From Armillaria gallica (taxonomy: Eukaryota > Basidiomycota > Agaricomycetes > Agaricales > Physalacriaceae): DNA of 64,000 nt. Shown here one piece after another: positions 12,601 through 24,844 of this stretch (positions are counted from its first letter, which is position 1; every line of letters begins with the position of its first letter). The translations under genes and the position numbers were made by a program. The notes beneath the pieces are model-generated. The model was given only the letters and a program-made list of their open reading frames with translations, made no database searches and was not told where the DNA came from. Where the stretch lies: NCBI GenBank assembly GCA_037576215.1, contig JBANDB010000005.1, positions 6,076,001 to 6,140,000 on the forward strand, given 5' to 3'.

Positions 12601-13722
12601 CTGCCACGGGTTCGGCTTCAGCATTGGCTGCAAGGACTGCTTGAGGTAAGCAGCACCCGCATTTTCTCTCAGCTTGCACTCACGAGTCTTAGATTACCTT
12701 TCTTCTTTGCGAGATCGACATGTTTGCCTTTCTTGCACGCACATCAACGTTCAGGACAATTAATTGAGATTTTGCAAGCGCGACCGAGGGGGGCGCATAA
12801 ACCGAACTAACTGGGCACGGCATAGGCTTTCACGTTCAATAGAGAGATAAGGGTGCAGGTATGTCAATCTTCCCTGTTCTTCACCAGCCTTCAATACTGA
12901 CTAGCAGTAATAGCGCACTTTACTCCCTGCCAAGTATATCGATACCTCACCCTCGACAAAAAATTCCTCCCAGCATGGACTAAGCAAAACTTCTGCCTGA
13001 CTGTTCTAGCGCTAGAAATGTTGCCCTCCATCGGCTGCTCCTTCTTCAGAGCATCCCGCATTGGAAGTCCGAATTTGCGCCGCCTTTTGACACTTACCAT
13101 GATCTCGGTGACCGAGGACGAACACCAATCTGCAATGACTTACGCTTCCCATCCCTAACAAGAAGCACATCGTAAACATTCCAACGACCGTATTCTGCGA
13201 GGTTTTGGAACCTCCGCATGCATAACCAGGTGATGGAGAGAAGGGTAAATGCCTTGATGACGCGGTGCCGTGCACGGCAAAGACTATTGCGGCTGAAATC
13301 TCCCTAGGCATTGAACAGGCATGAGTATGGGGTCATTCGTGTATACACTGTGAGTCTTCGGAGGAATTCATCTCTTTTGCTGTAGGGCAATTTTATCTCA
13401 CGGTTTCTAATAGAAGAAGGCGTTTTTTGGGTACGAGTATATATAGCTTATGCACTCGGAGCTTGACGACTCGTGTGATGATGGGGGATAGCATGTGAGA
13501 GTGCCGAATCGGACAATGATGGTCCTCGGTCACGGATATAGTGGTTACGCGGTGTGAAAGTAGCACCGATAGCATCGAATACATGAATCGTGAGTCCTCA
13601 GAGCAGTCCTGAGTCAATTGGACTCGAACAGACGTACATCATGATCAACAAGGATATTAATGTTTGTACATATCCATTTGAGGATATCTTTGAGTCCTAT
13701 CATTCGGCAGTGCTGGAGCCTG
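12601..13722. other. Intergenic region before the HET gene
   Basis: No supported gene. A minus-strand frame at 13012-13311 has a hydrophobic stretch (GMFTMCFLLGMGSVSHCRLV) and could be a relic of a membrane protein, but it lacks recognisable neighbours. The last ~150 bases should include the HET promoter. Confidence 0.3.
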
Positions 13723-15629
13723 ATGGCGACAGTCTCGGCGCCAGTCCCATTCTCTCCTTCTTACCACGAGGACAACACAACACAACGTAATTCTCTTCTC
13801 GCTTGGTACCAATCTGCATTGCCTATGGACATTGGTATGTGCGATTGCCTTGCATTTGATGGTTTGCACCCTCATTCTGCTATGACTAGGAGGAGCATCC
13901 AGCGAGTACTGGAAGGATGATGACGATGAGGAGGAGGAGGAGGAGGAGGAGGTAAGTGTCAAAGCATACCAGCAAGACAAGGAATGACACATTTCATGCA
14001 CATCTCAAGTATGTGAGTCTCCCTGAGGTCACACTCTCTGCCCCCACCGAAGCTGGCCAAGCTGAATCGGCCATTCCGGTGCTCAAACAACGGGCTTACA
14101 TCGGTAGAAAGCCTGTCATACCATCCGCTTTGGCTGACACTCTCTGTGCTGAACTTGGCGTCGATGGAGTGTTGGAGAAGCTCAATGCGACACTCGGGAC
14201 ATCGTACAATCTGACAGCTTCTCTGGTCTCAGTTCTTGAATCTTACATCACACGAAATGATGACTTCGGCATGGCCTACGCTCATTTGCGCTGCTATTGG
14301 TCTGACTATGCCACCATCGAACACATTTTACACACCGCTGAAGAAAAGGACCAAGAGAAGCGACAGAGTGTCCTTGTCAATGGCAGGATTGTTGAGAGGG
14401 ATATCCCCCCTCGGCGTGTTTGGGATCTGTATGCTAACCGGGTAGTGCCATACTGGGTTGCCTGCAAATACCCATGGGGAATATCACATGCTTGGGTAGA
14501 TGAGAGGGATCGTGTTGATGTGTGGACACCTATCAACAGATGTGAATGGCCTGTACCAATGCCAAAGGATGCCAGCCTTGATCTGATCCGGATAGAATTG
14601 TTGAACCTAGGAGCAGAGTATGCATGGTTGGATGTCCTGTGTTTGAGGCAGGAGCATGGGCTCAGGGAGGATCTGCGTGTGGAAGAGTGGAAGTTGGATG
14701 TGCCTACCATTGGGTGGGTGTATTCAAATGTGAGTGTGGTTTGCTACTTTTGTGGGCTGGGCCGGCCTTTGTGCCTGAAACCAGACTACTTTGAGAGTGA
14801 TCATTGTTGGTTCAATCGAGCATGGACACTACAGGAGATTAGTGAAGAGACAATGATTATTGGTGGGGAGACTGGTGACAGTGGGTTCATGACAGAAGAC
14901 ATAGAAAAGAGGTTCAATAAACAACTGGAATTATTGAAGCAGATGCGGAGAGGTTACTGGGTGTTTGACTTTCTGTCACAGATGCAGAAGCGGGTGTCAA
15001 CAAAGCCACTGGATAAAGTTGCAGGCCTGGGATACCTCTTAGATTTGGAGTATACCCCAATATATAATTCAGCACACTCTGAAGAAGATGCCTGGGCAGT
15101 GCTTGTGGATGCAATGGAGTCTACATCTCGGGCACATTTGCTCTTCTTATACCCTGAACCTGGAAACAGAACACAATGTTGGCGACCATCATGGGAGCAG
15201 GTAATGATGACAGTGCTTCCACCACCTCTTGGGATTATATGGGCAGATCATGTTGTTCGGTCAGAGAAGGCAGATGCTGACTTGAACTCTTACCGTGGGC
15301 CTTGTATCAATTCAGGCAATGTGTGGGGATTGTCCCATCCATCACACAAAGGGAAGTCTCGCCAGGGGGTACTAGTCATCAAAGATGGTGCTGGGTTGGC
15401 CCGTGCCTTCAGAATTGTTGCTGATCATGCATATCCTATACCTGATGGCTCGTATGCACTGATAGGCAGCAAAGGTGTATTGGAACAACTAGGATTTTCC
15501 TGGGTAGTTGGGAGGCAAAGGCAGGATGGGAAGTTTGAGAAATTATCAGTGTTCAGTATGTCAGAAGGAGAAGAAATGAAGCTACGGGAACTCGGAGTTA
15601 TGGAAGAAGTTGAAACAGTCCTTTGCTAA
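13723..15629 (+). CDS. HET-domain protein (heterokaryon incompatibility family)
   Basis: Three exons are proposed: 13723-13834, 13890-13951 and 14010-15629; phases agree at both introns. The HET signature blocks are clear in exon 3: GISHAWVDERDRV, then EYAWLDVLCLRQEHG (W-x-D-x-x-C-x-x-Q), then CWFNRAWTLQEIS (R-x-W-x-x-Q-E). The family is known for triggering cell death or growth arrest on non-self contact. The region before the domain (PPRRVWDLYANRVVPYWVA) is typical of agaricomycete HET proteins. Exon 2 ends in a GAG repeat coding for Asp4 followed by a Glu run directly at the splice donor. The start codon is a choice: an in-frame ATG at 13660 is an alternative. Possible polyadenylation signals AATAAA lie near 15725 and 15800. 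Confidence 0.88.
13926..13951 (+). repeat. (GAG)n microsatellite inside the HET gene
   Basis: An uninterrupted GAG tract coding for poly-Glu lies against the splice donor GTAAGT. Length changes of one unit would keep the frame and vary the acidic tract. Confidence 0.8.
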
Positions 15630-15883
15630 CTTGAATTCAAGAGAGTTTAACTATGTATTAACTAAGCAAGAACAAACACCCAAACTTCTGTAGTAACTTG
15701 TCATGCTTGCAACATGCCTACCAATAAATACAGCAGCACTGAGCGGTTTCACGATTGTCCCTAAGTTATCCCAAGCACTAGGGGGAAATCAAATTTCTAA
15801 ATAAACTTTTACAAATATACACGGCCAGTACAACAAAGAAATAGTACATAAGTTATCCGAATACGAAAGCTAACAGTAAAATT
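15630..15883. other. HET 3' region / intergenic
   Basis: AT-rich sequence with two AATAAA-like hexamers; no coding segment seen. Confidence 0.4.
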
Positions 15884-17105
15884 CTAGCTCCCCCAACCGC
15901 CCATCATCGCACTTAGGACCTGCAGTGTGCCTGGAATGGTCATTGCCTGTGGAGCCCTCGGAACTGGTATCGGTGTCACCAACCTCAACGACGGCACCTC
16001 CTCCTCACGCTTAATCGCCCCCACCTTCGTCTTCTCTCGCTCCTTCTTCCCATCATCCAATGTCATCTTACGCCGTTTTGGGGGCGAGTTTAGGTTTCTT
16101 TCGGATTTCATCTCGGGAGAGATTTTGACACGGTTGGTGGAGGCGACAGAGGAGAATGTGAATGAGAATGCGAATGTGTGGAGAATAGTTGAGATCTGAC
16201 AGTTGGGGAAGCCGGGGATGGGAATGAAGCCGGAGGGTTGTATGATGGCGGTGTTTTGGGTGATACAAGGAACAGGCCGGGGATATCAGTTGAGGGGTCC
16301 TCATCACATCACTGGTGACGGCGACTTAAGACGCGTCGGTGCTTCTGTATCTGGTTCCTTCCTCTTCTTTCCTGGACCCATGACAGATGGTGCAACTACC
16401 GGGATGTTAGGCGTTGGCAGTGGCAAATCGACCAGCATCCCATCGGTAGTTTCCAGAGGTGGAGTGTCCGGTGTGAAATCGGGAGAATCTTTCGCTTGCG
16501 GCCTTCATTTCGGCTGAAGGTCGTCGAAGGGTAGAGTGGTCATTGACCCTTGGCGCTGGGTTCTCATCGATATGGATAGGTGGCGGTGATGACGACTTCT
16601 TTGCTGGTTTTCGTCTAGGCAAAGGACGTCGCGGAGGTGCGTCAGGCATAGGCACATCTGATGAGCTGGCCGCCATCAATGGAGAACCAACAGCCATGTC
16701 ATCGAACGACTCTGTGTCCATTGCGTCCGACGTTGAACAAGGTGATATTTGCCTTCGCCTTGAGAGCGCTGGCGGTACCGGCGAAGTCAGTACATCGTGA
16801 GTCAACGGTGACATTGTCGGATCCTCCGTCCTCAGAATCGGAGACGTTAATGACAATTTTGCGAATGCGTCTGTTGGGCTTAGTGGCGATGGCGAGGTTG
16901 GCATTCTTGCGTGACTGCCAATCTTCCAATCGCCATCACCTCCAGTGTACAGCCCATTCTGCCGTCGTATGTGAATGACTTCAAGCTTCCCTTCCTCGCC
17001 GCCATGTATATGAGATGGACGTCGTCCCATTTCTATCCTACTCCGGCGCTCAGCTCTTGTATCGCATACTCCACCGTCATTAGGATAACACCCTGAGCGA
17101 ATCAA
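15884..17105 (-). CDS. Ser/Pro-rich low-complexity protein, copy 2 (probably frame-broken)
   Basis: The longest reading (16407-17105) contains LTHDVLTSPVPPALSRRRQ, DAMDTESFDDMAVGSP and DAPPRRPLPRRKPAKKSSSP. The coherent reading then continues in other frames: DSPDFTPDTPPLETTDG..., then PGLFLVSPKTPPSYNPP..., and finally SERNLNSPPKRRKMTLDDGK to a stop at 15884. A second minus frame at 16699-16929 holds the family block KPNRRIRKIVINVSDSEDGG. The composition suggests a disordered nuclear protein with basic (RRKPAKK, PPKRRK) patches. No domain recognised. At least two frame switches cannot be explained by clear introns, so it is either multi-exon with atypical introns or a pseudogene. It is the longest of four related copies. 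Confidence 0.4.
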
Positions 17106-17506
17106 TATACCGCAAGCTGAGCATCGAGAGCCAAACCAAATTCGTCGGAGTCACTGTGTGAAAGAATGAGATGGACAGATACTCTCAGGAACCGAGAGTA
17201 TGCGTACCCATTTAGAGGATCTTCCACGTACGACCGGGCACTAGCAACCACTGAGAGTGAAGAGATGAGGAATAATAAGCATCTATGGACTGACTTGCTG
17301 TGTGGTCTGCAACTTATATGGCGGTGGAAGGACAGAATCAGGCGGGGAAGGCAAATGCAAGAGTTTGTACGGCGAGGATCTGGTACCACTGGGAACTGGA
17401 ATGTGGTGTAGGCGAACGGTTGCGGGAATGCAGTCGGAGGATATCCTGCTCGATACGACCGGCCATTCTTCTTTATCCACCTTGTTAACTGCCTGGTTGC
17501 CTACTC
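17106..17506. other. Intergenic, nothing recognised
   Basis: Short frames only, with no repeats or domains that I can support. Confidence 0.3.
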
Positions 17507-18324
17507 TCACTTTCTCCCTTGCACCCACCACTCACCGGACTTCTTGGTTCCGGAGGAAATTCGAAAACACGCAACAGGGCACCAGAAGAGTACCTGATCA
17601 CCAACAATGGCAGGAGCTCTGCATTGGACAGACAGTTTCTGGATCTGCGAGTCGCCAAATTTTGAGAGTGCGGTGTTGATATTTTCCACTATAGTTTTTG
17701 AAACAACATCTGATCTGATAGCCGTGAGCGCGATGTCTGGCAAGAATGAAGAACACCTACTGGATCTCTCCTTCACCGTGCTAGTGAGCTCCTTTCCTAG
17801 CTCGAACAAGGCCCGTCTCCCACCTACGACCCATTTAAATCTTCTTCCTATGCACCTCTGCAGCGTCTTCTGTGACGACCTTTGACTCTCGCACCACCTT
17901 CTCCTCCTATGCCACCGGGTCTTGCCAGCTTCTCGCTCGAGCAGAGCCTCGTTCTCCTTTGAATTGACCATCCTCGTACGGCTGACATGGCCACAGAAGG
18001 ACGGCCCCAGCGAAAGGCTTCGGGGTAGGCGAGATTAGTAGCTCGGCCTCCACTGCCTCGCTACCGCTTGAAGCTTTGAGGAACGAAGTCAGACTCATCC
18101 TTTTCATCTTCAGAGACATCTTTGGGATCCCTGCCTTTTGAAGCTATCTCCTTCCTTCTCTTTGCCCGTCCAGCATTCCCATCCGTCACATCTTTGCTCA
18201 TATTTTCTCGCAATCTGTCCATGTTCATTTCTTCGGGACTTTTCGTTGGATTTCCGCTCGGGGAACACCAGGTTTCAGTCTGCTTGAGGATTTGCTGTAG
18301 CGCCGGTTTGGGACATGTGGTCAA
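17507..18324 (-). CDS. Unassigned ORF, repeated in part at 23.6-23.9 kb
   Basis: The 5' segment on the minus strand (18061-18324) is Lys/Asp/Glu-rich: EEMNMDRLRENMSKDV, AKRRKEIASKGRDPKDVSED. Downstream frames contain RRALFELGKELTSTVKERSS. The stretch 17660-17930 has a clear diverged copy at ~23630-23885 (shared AACATCTGATCTGATA and CCCATTTAAATCTTCTTCCT). Both copies lie upstream of a MYND gene, so the segment is part of the tandem unit. No family is recognised and the exon structure is unresolved. Confidence 0.3.
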
Positions 18325-18554
18325 GAAAAAAGTATGAGATTAAGAAAATACAAGTCAAAGACTTTGTCGGAAAGATTTGGGGTGCAGGTGGTCCTGACTA
18401 TAAACGGGAGAGTTGATGATGATAATGATCAGACGATCTCTCGTTCACTTAGTCAGCATGCCTTATGTCCATCTGATGACTCATTCCGGACCGGCAAATC
18501 CATCGACTCGGACAAACATCGCGAAGCACCATCTTGTTCGCTCACTCAAGCTCG

Positions 18555-20758
18555 ATGGACTCAGCGCAAGATGCTCCACGAGCGTATCTAGATGGCCCTT
18601 TCGATATCCCTGCGGATCACAGGATGCCTGATCTAGCCAAGGTTCGCAACCAAGCAGCTAAAGGTGATCTACAGTGCATACTATCGGATAGCTTTAAGTC
18701 TTATTCTGACCTGCGACAATGAACAGTTACCGGACTCATGCAAGCTCCAATACCACCTCGACTTCCTGCTGTTAATGTTAGAGGCGAGCCTCTAGGCCTC
18801 CTTCCGCCCGCATTTTGGTACAACTCTATGTGGTCCCCATCTCTTTCAGTTCAGCTATCTTTGCTTTGTCGACGATGGTAAGTTTCACTGCATTTTAAGA
18901 TATATATCTTTTTCTTATAGCGTATAGTTCCAGAAGATATTTTACCACAATGTATTTGGTCTCTCGAATGGATAATCCGTGCCTTCCTGGAAGGCTCAGA
19001 CGAGCAACTGAAGATATACGGTCATCTCGCACCGCAGGGGCAAGGTAATGGCATTACTACAGAGACAGAAAGGTACTTCACGGTAAAACTATCTTCTACA
19101 AAGTCCAAATTTCTCCACGTACTGATCAGTGATTGCATAGCTTCAAATTTGCCGATCCAAGCTGGCCGATCATTTTCTGTGAATATTTTCTCTGGCGTAG
19201 CACTTCACCTCTGATTCCTTGACAATGAAAACCTAGTAAACCCCAAATCAACCAACCACTGGAAGCTCTCCGCCATATTCGATGTTCCATGGAGGCAGAC
19301 AAGGAGCGCAGTGGAATGTCCGATATTTTCCCTATAAATCCGTGCGTATTCGCAATCTTAGCCGTCCCATCCCTATGTTCACCGTTTTTGGAAGGGGTTT
19401 ATACCTTTTGTTTGCTGTATGCCTCGCACGCGCAAGAATAAACGATGTTGAAGCAAAAGCAGCGCTATCACGTGTAATAAAAGATGTACCGTTCAAGACA
19501 GGCTCTCTAACTACTTTTCATCGCGTGGAAGCAAAGGTGTATCTTGCACGTGTACTTCGTAGACTTGGAGAAGACAGCGAAGCACATAAACTGTATGTCG
19601 AGCGGTCATTGCCTTCATGAGCGACGTCTCCTGATTAAGTCCTTTAGGGAGATATGGCTGGTCAGATGGTTCAAGAAACATCCACATGGATTCAAGGATT
19701 CTGTTTTGGTACCAATGTTCACTACGGACATCGATCCAGCCGTGGATCCGGTTTTCGCAGGCCTTGGTGGATCAGAGTGGCTCGATGATAGGAAGGCAGC
19801 ATTGAAAATGCAAATTATTGAGAAAAGGAGCTGCCGAAACTGCAGTGCCAGCGAACCCCAAGTCAAATTGTCGAAATGCTCGAAATGCAAGTATACATCT
19901 TACTGGTCAGTGATAACTCCTTTTCTTCTGGAATACACAATCCTGAAATAACGACTCCAAGTTCCACACAGTGCCAGAAAATGAACTGGCGCTACCACAA
20001 GTATATTTTCCATTATACATGCTTTATGGAAGTGCTCATGACGCCCCCGAATGATACAGGACATACTGCAGGTGAACATATCGGCTTAATCATAAGATAT
20101 GAGGTTAATGACGATCTCAGAGAGGATGCCGCATGTTTCCAGAGAGTAGCAGAACTTGAGAGGAAGAATGCCCCTGCAGCACGACAATTCCGAGACTGGA
20201 TGAATTACAGAGACAACGTAAGGCCGGAAACGCTGGAGTCCTTTGCACATGCCCTTGGACTAGCGCGCGATGCATCACGAGGCCGAACACACATCATATA
20301 CCAGGAAGTCGAGTATGTCCCATCCGTAATGGATCATCTCGACCAGTTCAGAACCACAGGAATTGGTGTTTTCAAGCTCGACGATGTCTGGCAAGACATT
20401 GAAACGAGAATGGGACTAGATCCTGGCGAGGGGAAAGTGTACATCTGGGAGATGCTTGAGGAGTTTGATCATACATCTGGGCAAGGTCGGGTTGAAGAAA
20501 CGTTCATTCCTATCTTCGTTTACATGTTCTCGGCCAAAAAGGATATCCAAGGGTATCTTGCAATTAGTATGTTCTTTCTCCCTCTTGGAAGACCTGTCAC
20601 GGTTTTATATCTCAATTTTAGGTGATCTTTCGCAAAAGAAGGTATCGTCCATGCAACCCAAACCTGACTGGAGACAGGACGTAAATATGAAAGGCGAGCC
20701 TCCTGTTCACATCAAGTTGGGCGACGGCAAGATTCTGGATGCAGAATATATCTTTTGA
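18555..20758 (+). pseudogene. MYND zinc-finger protein, copy 1 (one frameshift)
   Basis: The same eleven-exon layout as the other three copies can be traced, beginning MDSAQDAPRAYLDG and ending at KILDAEYIF. The finger ligands are present: CRNC, CSKC, YCSTQC and, from the microexon at 20060-20071, H-K-T-Y-C. Exon 2 has one extra base relative to copy 2 in the stretch after TGGTAC (18817-18850; 34 versus 33 bases to the same GTTCAGC). This shifts the frame before the third exon. Unless this is an assembly error, the gene is broken near residue 85. All later exons still look well conserved, so the lesion is probably recent. Apparent frame switches at 19380 and 19600 are introns, not lesions. 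Confidence 0.75.
20060..20071 (+). other. 12-nt microexon of MYND copy 1
   Basis: Flanked by ...ATACAG and GTGAAC. Joined to the preceding ...CACAA and following AGAGGATGCC it encodes the Lys-Thr-Tyr-Cys-Arg part of the finger. Confidence 0.8.
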
Positions 20759-22100
20759 AATCACGAGTCCAATCATAATTATCGACTACGCTTGAGTAGC
20801 TAACGTTGATGCATTTAGTTTCCACGGGAAAGCAAGGACAAAGTAGTAACTCTGCCGACCGCTTGAATGTTCTATTGATGTATGAATGTGCACACTGCAC
20901 AGATGATGATATATAATGATTCGTACTGGCCATCTATCCGAGATGTGATGAAGTCTTGTCTGCGAGCTGGGCTCAAATAGGAAGGAATTTTGGGGAATAT
21001 GGGAGCCAGTTTACGAACCTATAACGAACTAGTACAGCGACTGAAGCCGCTTCACGTTGAAGGATCTAGTCAGAGAAAGAAAGGCGGGAGAGAAAGGCGA
21101 AGGAGACTGACGGGGGTGAAAAATCTAGGGATCCTGGCACCGCCACCTCAAAGCAGGCTTCTAACGGACGAAAGGGTAGTGTGAGTTGAGATTCTGAGTA
21201 CATCGTCATCGTCATCGAGGCCGAGAGGGATGGCGGCGAGTCCGGGGCGTGTCAAATTAGATTCATGGTGTCCGAACGTACGCACGGGATACTAGCGATT
21301 ACTCCTGCCGATGTGAGTCTTTTGATGCCTCCGGAGATTTGATCTAAAAACAAAAATATGGGCCGTCCTCGGCACTCGGCACTCGGCACCCATTCTCCCT
21401 CGCGCACACTCAGCACGAATGTCGAGGATGTGCTCAGTATCGGGATCACTATCACGACTGGGGCTCCGCTCACTGCGTTCAATGTTGAGGAGAGCTCGTC
21501 GCCATCTTCTCGTCGCTGGCGATGGCCAGTCTCGCTCTCTTTTTTGACTTGAACTACCTTTCCCAACGTCAGTGCCAGCATTTACTTGTTCATGACAACT
21601 TTAGCAGCTGTCTCTTACCATGAAGTTCAGGTCTATCTCTGGTATGTTGCTTTACATTATTCTGTGATTCATTTCCTTACCTTCCGAGCTCCAGGGTCAT
21701 GGCTGATGGGACGGCAGAGATGCATAGCTTAGCATTTCCCTGGAGGTAAAGATTTCGGCAAACCTTCTCTGAATCGCGAACTAATAGATTGCTGCATAGG
21801 CCTTGCCGCCAACGTTGCCATCACTTTCGCAAAACTGTGCTTTAACCCACGACTCCCTGTCGACTTCACAAGTACTACCAGCGCGATACACACGCATCAA
21901 GCACACCTCCGTAACGCCATGCAAGGCACAATCAAAAAGCTTCTGTTGACATCGTCAAAATAGCTTGGGCATCGGTGCAATCTACATCGCCGACCGAAGA
22001 GATACAAAACAATATTTTCTGATACTTATGTGTTACACGTAGCAAAGGAAAGCCAAAACTTGTCCGCTACAGTTGAAAGTCTCGCAATAAAAAATCAAGG
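20759..22100. repeat. Downstream part of the ~6.3 kb tandem unit, copy 1
   Basis: Bases ~20990-21200 match ~27125-27320 (shared GAGCCAGTTTACG, CAGCGACTGAAGCCGCTT, AAGGATCTAGTCAGAGA). Bases ~21250-21350 match ~27495-27600 (GTCCGAACGTACGCACGGGA, ACTAGCGATTACTCCTG). No intact gene. The segment GTGAGTCTTTTGATGCCTCC near 21313 also resembles blocks at 27559, 31281 and 36550. Confidence 0.6.
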
Positions 22101-23520
22101 GACGGGAGCCTAAGTCAAAAACATGACCCGGATCGTGACCTCCGCTCCACGAGGACGCTCGCCATGCTCGATTTTCCATTGCCTATATAAGAGGTTGCGA
22201 CCAACGAAATCGGGGTGCCTGAGGAGGATCAGTACCAGAACCACGCCGTAAAGCTAACGAAAACATACTGGCTCGGTGATGATGTTACTCAGCATCAACT
22301 GCGTCACGTATGAACGCCCTGCTTAGAAGGAAAATCAACATGTAATCGCACACCTTCACAGTGAAGGGATACATCGACTTGGGCGAACGCGGCAGCATCT
22401 GTATGCCATATAGACTCAAAGCGCTCTGTCCCTTGTACCTCCGTTTTATGAATTAGCTTTCCATATGAAACTGGCGACAACGGTCCATCAAGAGGCTCGA
22501 CTGTGGATTTTTACAACTAATAAACCAAGTGACGACCCCGGTGGGAAAGACACTATTGAGGGGTTTTGCAAAGAATGGCCTGCTGAATATGGCTCCTAAT
22601 ATGCTAGTTGAAGGTTTTCTTCATCAAAATCTAGCCATGTCAGCTCAGTCAATAACTATACGCCAGGCGGAAGGAGGAATTACCTGTCGCTGGTGCAGTA
22701 TCGATGTCTATCGTACCATCATCCTCGTCGAAATCACTCTGCGTCGTCCATATCGCCGACTCGCAACCTTCTACATCGTTGTTAACGCTTTCACGGCCGT
22801 CTTAATATCTGGCAGCAGCAAGTATCAGCAATCTCCCCTTTGCAAGGGTGTCGCACGTACGTCTATCCTCGAACGGCGTGTACCCTCCCTAGAATGTGCC
22901 GCTCGCAAAAATCGCCGCCGGTTCCCGTCGGAGCCCACGACGTAATATGCGCATGAATATGAAGGACTTGAATTCAATAGGCAGTGTGATGTAGATTGAA
23001 CGTCCTAAAAAGACGTAAGGGCTGGGTTCAGTCGAAACAGGAGCGTGGGTGACATTCGACCAGTAAATCGTTCTGATTCTGCTACGGTATCCGCCACGAG
23101 GGAAGCCCAGGCCTTCGCAGCGGTAGTCTTGGATGCGAAGGAAAAACGGAAGGAAGGAGCCCAGGAGATGTAGGAGTGCCGAAGGCGTCGGCTTTGACAG
23201 AGCATTTGCAGCACATTCTAATTCGAATGGCTCGGCGTTTGATGTATGGTTTCGAGTTCATTGATAAACGGAACGAGAGGACTAGGCCCGTGGTGGTGGA
23301 GACGAGGAACATTCGTCCAGTCATCTCGTTTCCAAGCTCAACCTGCTATCGATTATAGTGTTGTCGAAGGAAGGGGTTTTCCACGGGAAATTGCGTTGCG
23401 GCATCGTATCGATGACATTAAGTGCCATTATCAAAAGTGAATCTTGACGTCCATGAGCAGCCAGAACTGGTGAAAAAGAGTAAGCTTTCGAATTACGAGG
23501 GATTGTAGCAAAGGGGCAGA
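22100..23520 (-). pseudogene. BTB-family relic on the minus strand, copy 2
   Basis: One minus frame reads LPIEFKSFIFMRILRRGLRR, then EPAAIFASGTF, a stop, and GGYTPFEDRR. This is the start of the BTB fold, matching FPVDVKFMLFSR and IYASSSILKGR of the complete gene at 48.7 kb. An acidic insert (SDFDEDDGTIDID) follows at ~22.7 kb, as in functional members. The in-frame stop and later frame changes mark it as non-functional. It lies between MYND copies 1 and 2. Confidence 0.6.
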
Positions 23521-23930
23521 CCTATAGGCCATTCACCGGTATACGTTCCGACAGCGAATATCAGCATGATGGGATCCAAGTCATTTGGAGAGCGTCGAGA
23601 GGGAGATATGGGGCAGGAATCCGAAAAGCAGTTGATATTCTCCCCATAGTTTTCGAAATAACATCTGATCTGATAACCGTGAGCGCGATATCTGTCAAGA
23701 GTGAAGAACATACCTACTGGATCTCTCCTTCAGCACTGCTAGTGAGCTCCTTTCCCAGCCCGAACAAGCCCGTCCCCGACCTACAACCCATTTAAATCTT
23801 CTTCCTATGCACTTCTGCGGCGTCTTCTTGGACGGCCTTCGACTCTCACACTACCTTCTCCTTCCTATGCCGCCGGGCTCACATTTTGGAGTGCTTCGGT
23901 TCATTGAGCCCAGCAGTCGCAGTTAAAACG
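23521..23930. repeat. Copy of the 17.66-17.93 kb segment
   Basis: Collinear with the block upstream of MYND copy 1 (AACATCTGATCTGATA, CTAGTGAGCTCCTTTCC, CCCATTTAAATCTTCTTCCTATGCAC in two pieces). It marks the start of the second tandem unit. Confidence 0.65.
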
Positions 23931-24844
23931 AGTTCTAACCAGAGCTCCAGACTCTGACTAGTGATTGTGGGACCCTCGACGAGGAAAGAATCAGCCCCGT
24001 GTTAGACAAGAAAGCAGTAGCGTTACTGTCACAAACCTGTCACGAACGGCACGAACACGATTTGCGCGACTACGGCCCGGTGTCCGTTCTGCCATCATGT
24101 TCAGTTCTCTGCTCTTTTTGCGTCATTAATAGCACAGGATAGCAAGCAAGAATGAATTTTCTGGAGCTGCATGGACTATAAACTCAACAATACTGCGGTG
24201 ACATGTATTGAGTCCTAGGACCGCCTCATGATGAGTCATGAAAGGCATCCAGCGTGACATTGCGCAGACTCTCCCATGATTTCCATCATGGTTAGCACGT
24301 TTCGGACAAGAGATCAAAAGGTGCATACAGTCTCAATCGAGAGCTTCGATGGTGCTCACGGCAGGTTTAGGCCATGTTTCCAGCGTCTTCTGGCGATTAT
24401 TGACCTTCAACAATTTGCGGCACAAACGGCCTACAGCGAGCTTAGTGAAATGGCGTAAGTATAACATCGTGCTGAGGGTGGGAGGAAGGATAACCCGAAA
24501 AAAGGCTTCAAAGCTGAGCGCCGAGCTTCTACCTACTAGCATTCGTGGATGCTAACGAATTTTCCGACTGACTGCCGAGCTATTTATATATAATCTAATA
24601 TTCCCCTCTGATTGTCAGTATAACCAGTTTCTTGGATCATCGATCAATGTGATGGTTTGAAACACCGGTGCATCTAGCTTGTGACAATGCATTCAGATTA
24701 TACTATTTTCTCTCCATTTTGGCTGATAGTCTGAAGTGGATGTCCTTTACGGCGTGGTAGGATGGTCGTGCCATCTGATGACTGAGTCCGGACCGACTGA
24801 TCCATCGACAAATATCGCAAAGCACCATCTTGTTTGCTCACTCG
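23931..24844. other. Upstream region of MYND copy 2
   Basis: No coding sequence supported. The last 100 bases resemble the upstream region of MYND copy 1 (TCCGGACCG..., ATCCATCGAC..., AAGCACCATCTTGTT), so promoter sequence was duplicated with the gene. Confidence 0.4.

Noticed and set aside
19380..19640. Two further frameshifts in MYND copy 1 (and similar ones in copies 2 and 3)
   Set aside because: The length differences fall inside introns: one with donor GTGCGT/GTACGT and one with donor GTATGT and acceptor TTTAG. After removal the frames agree in all copies.
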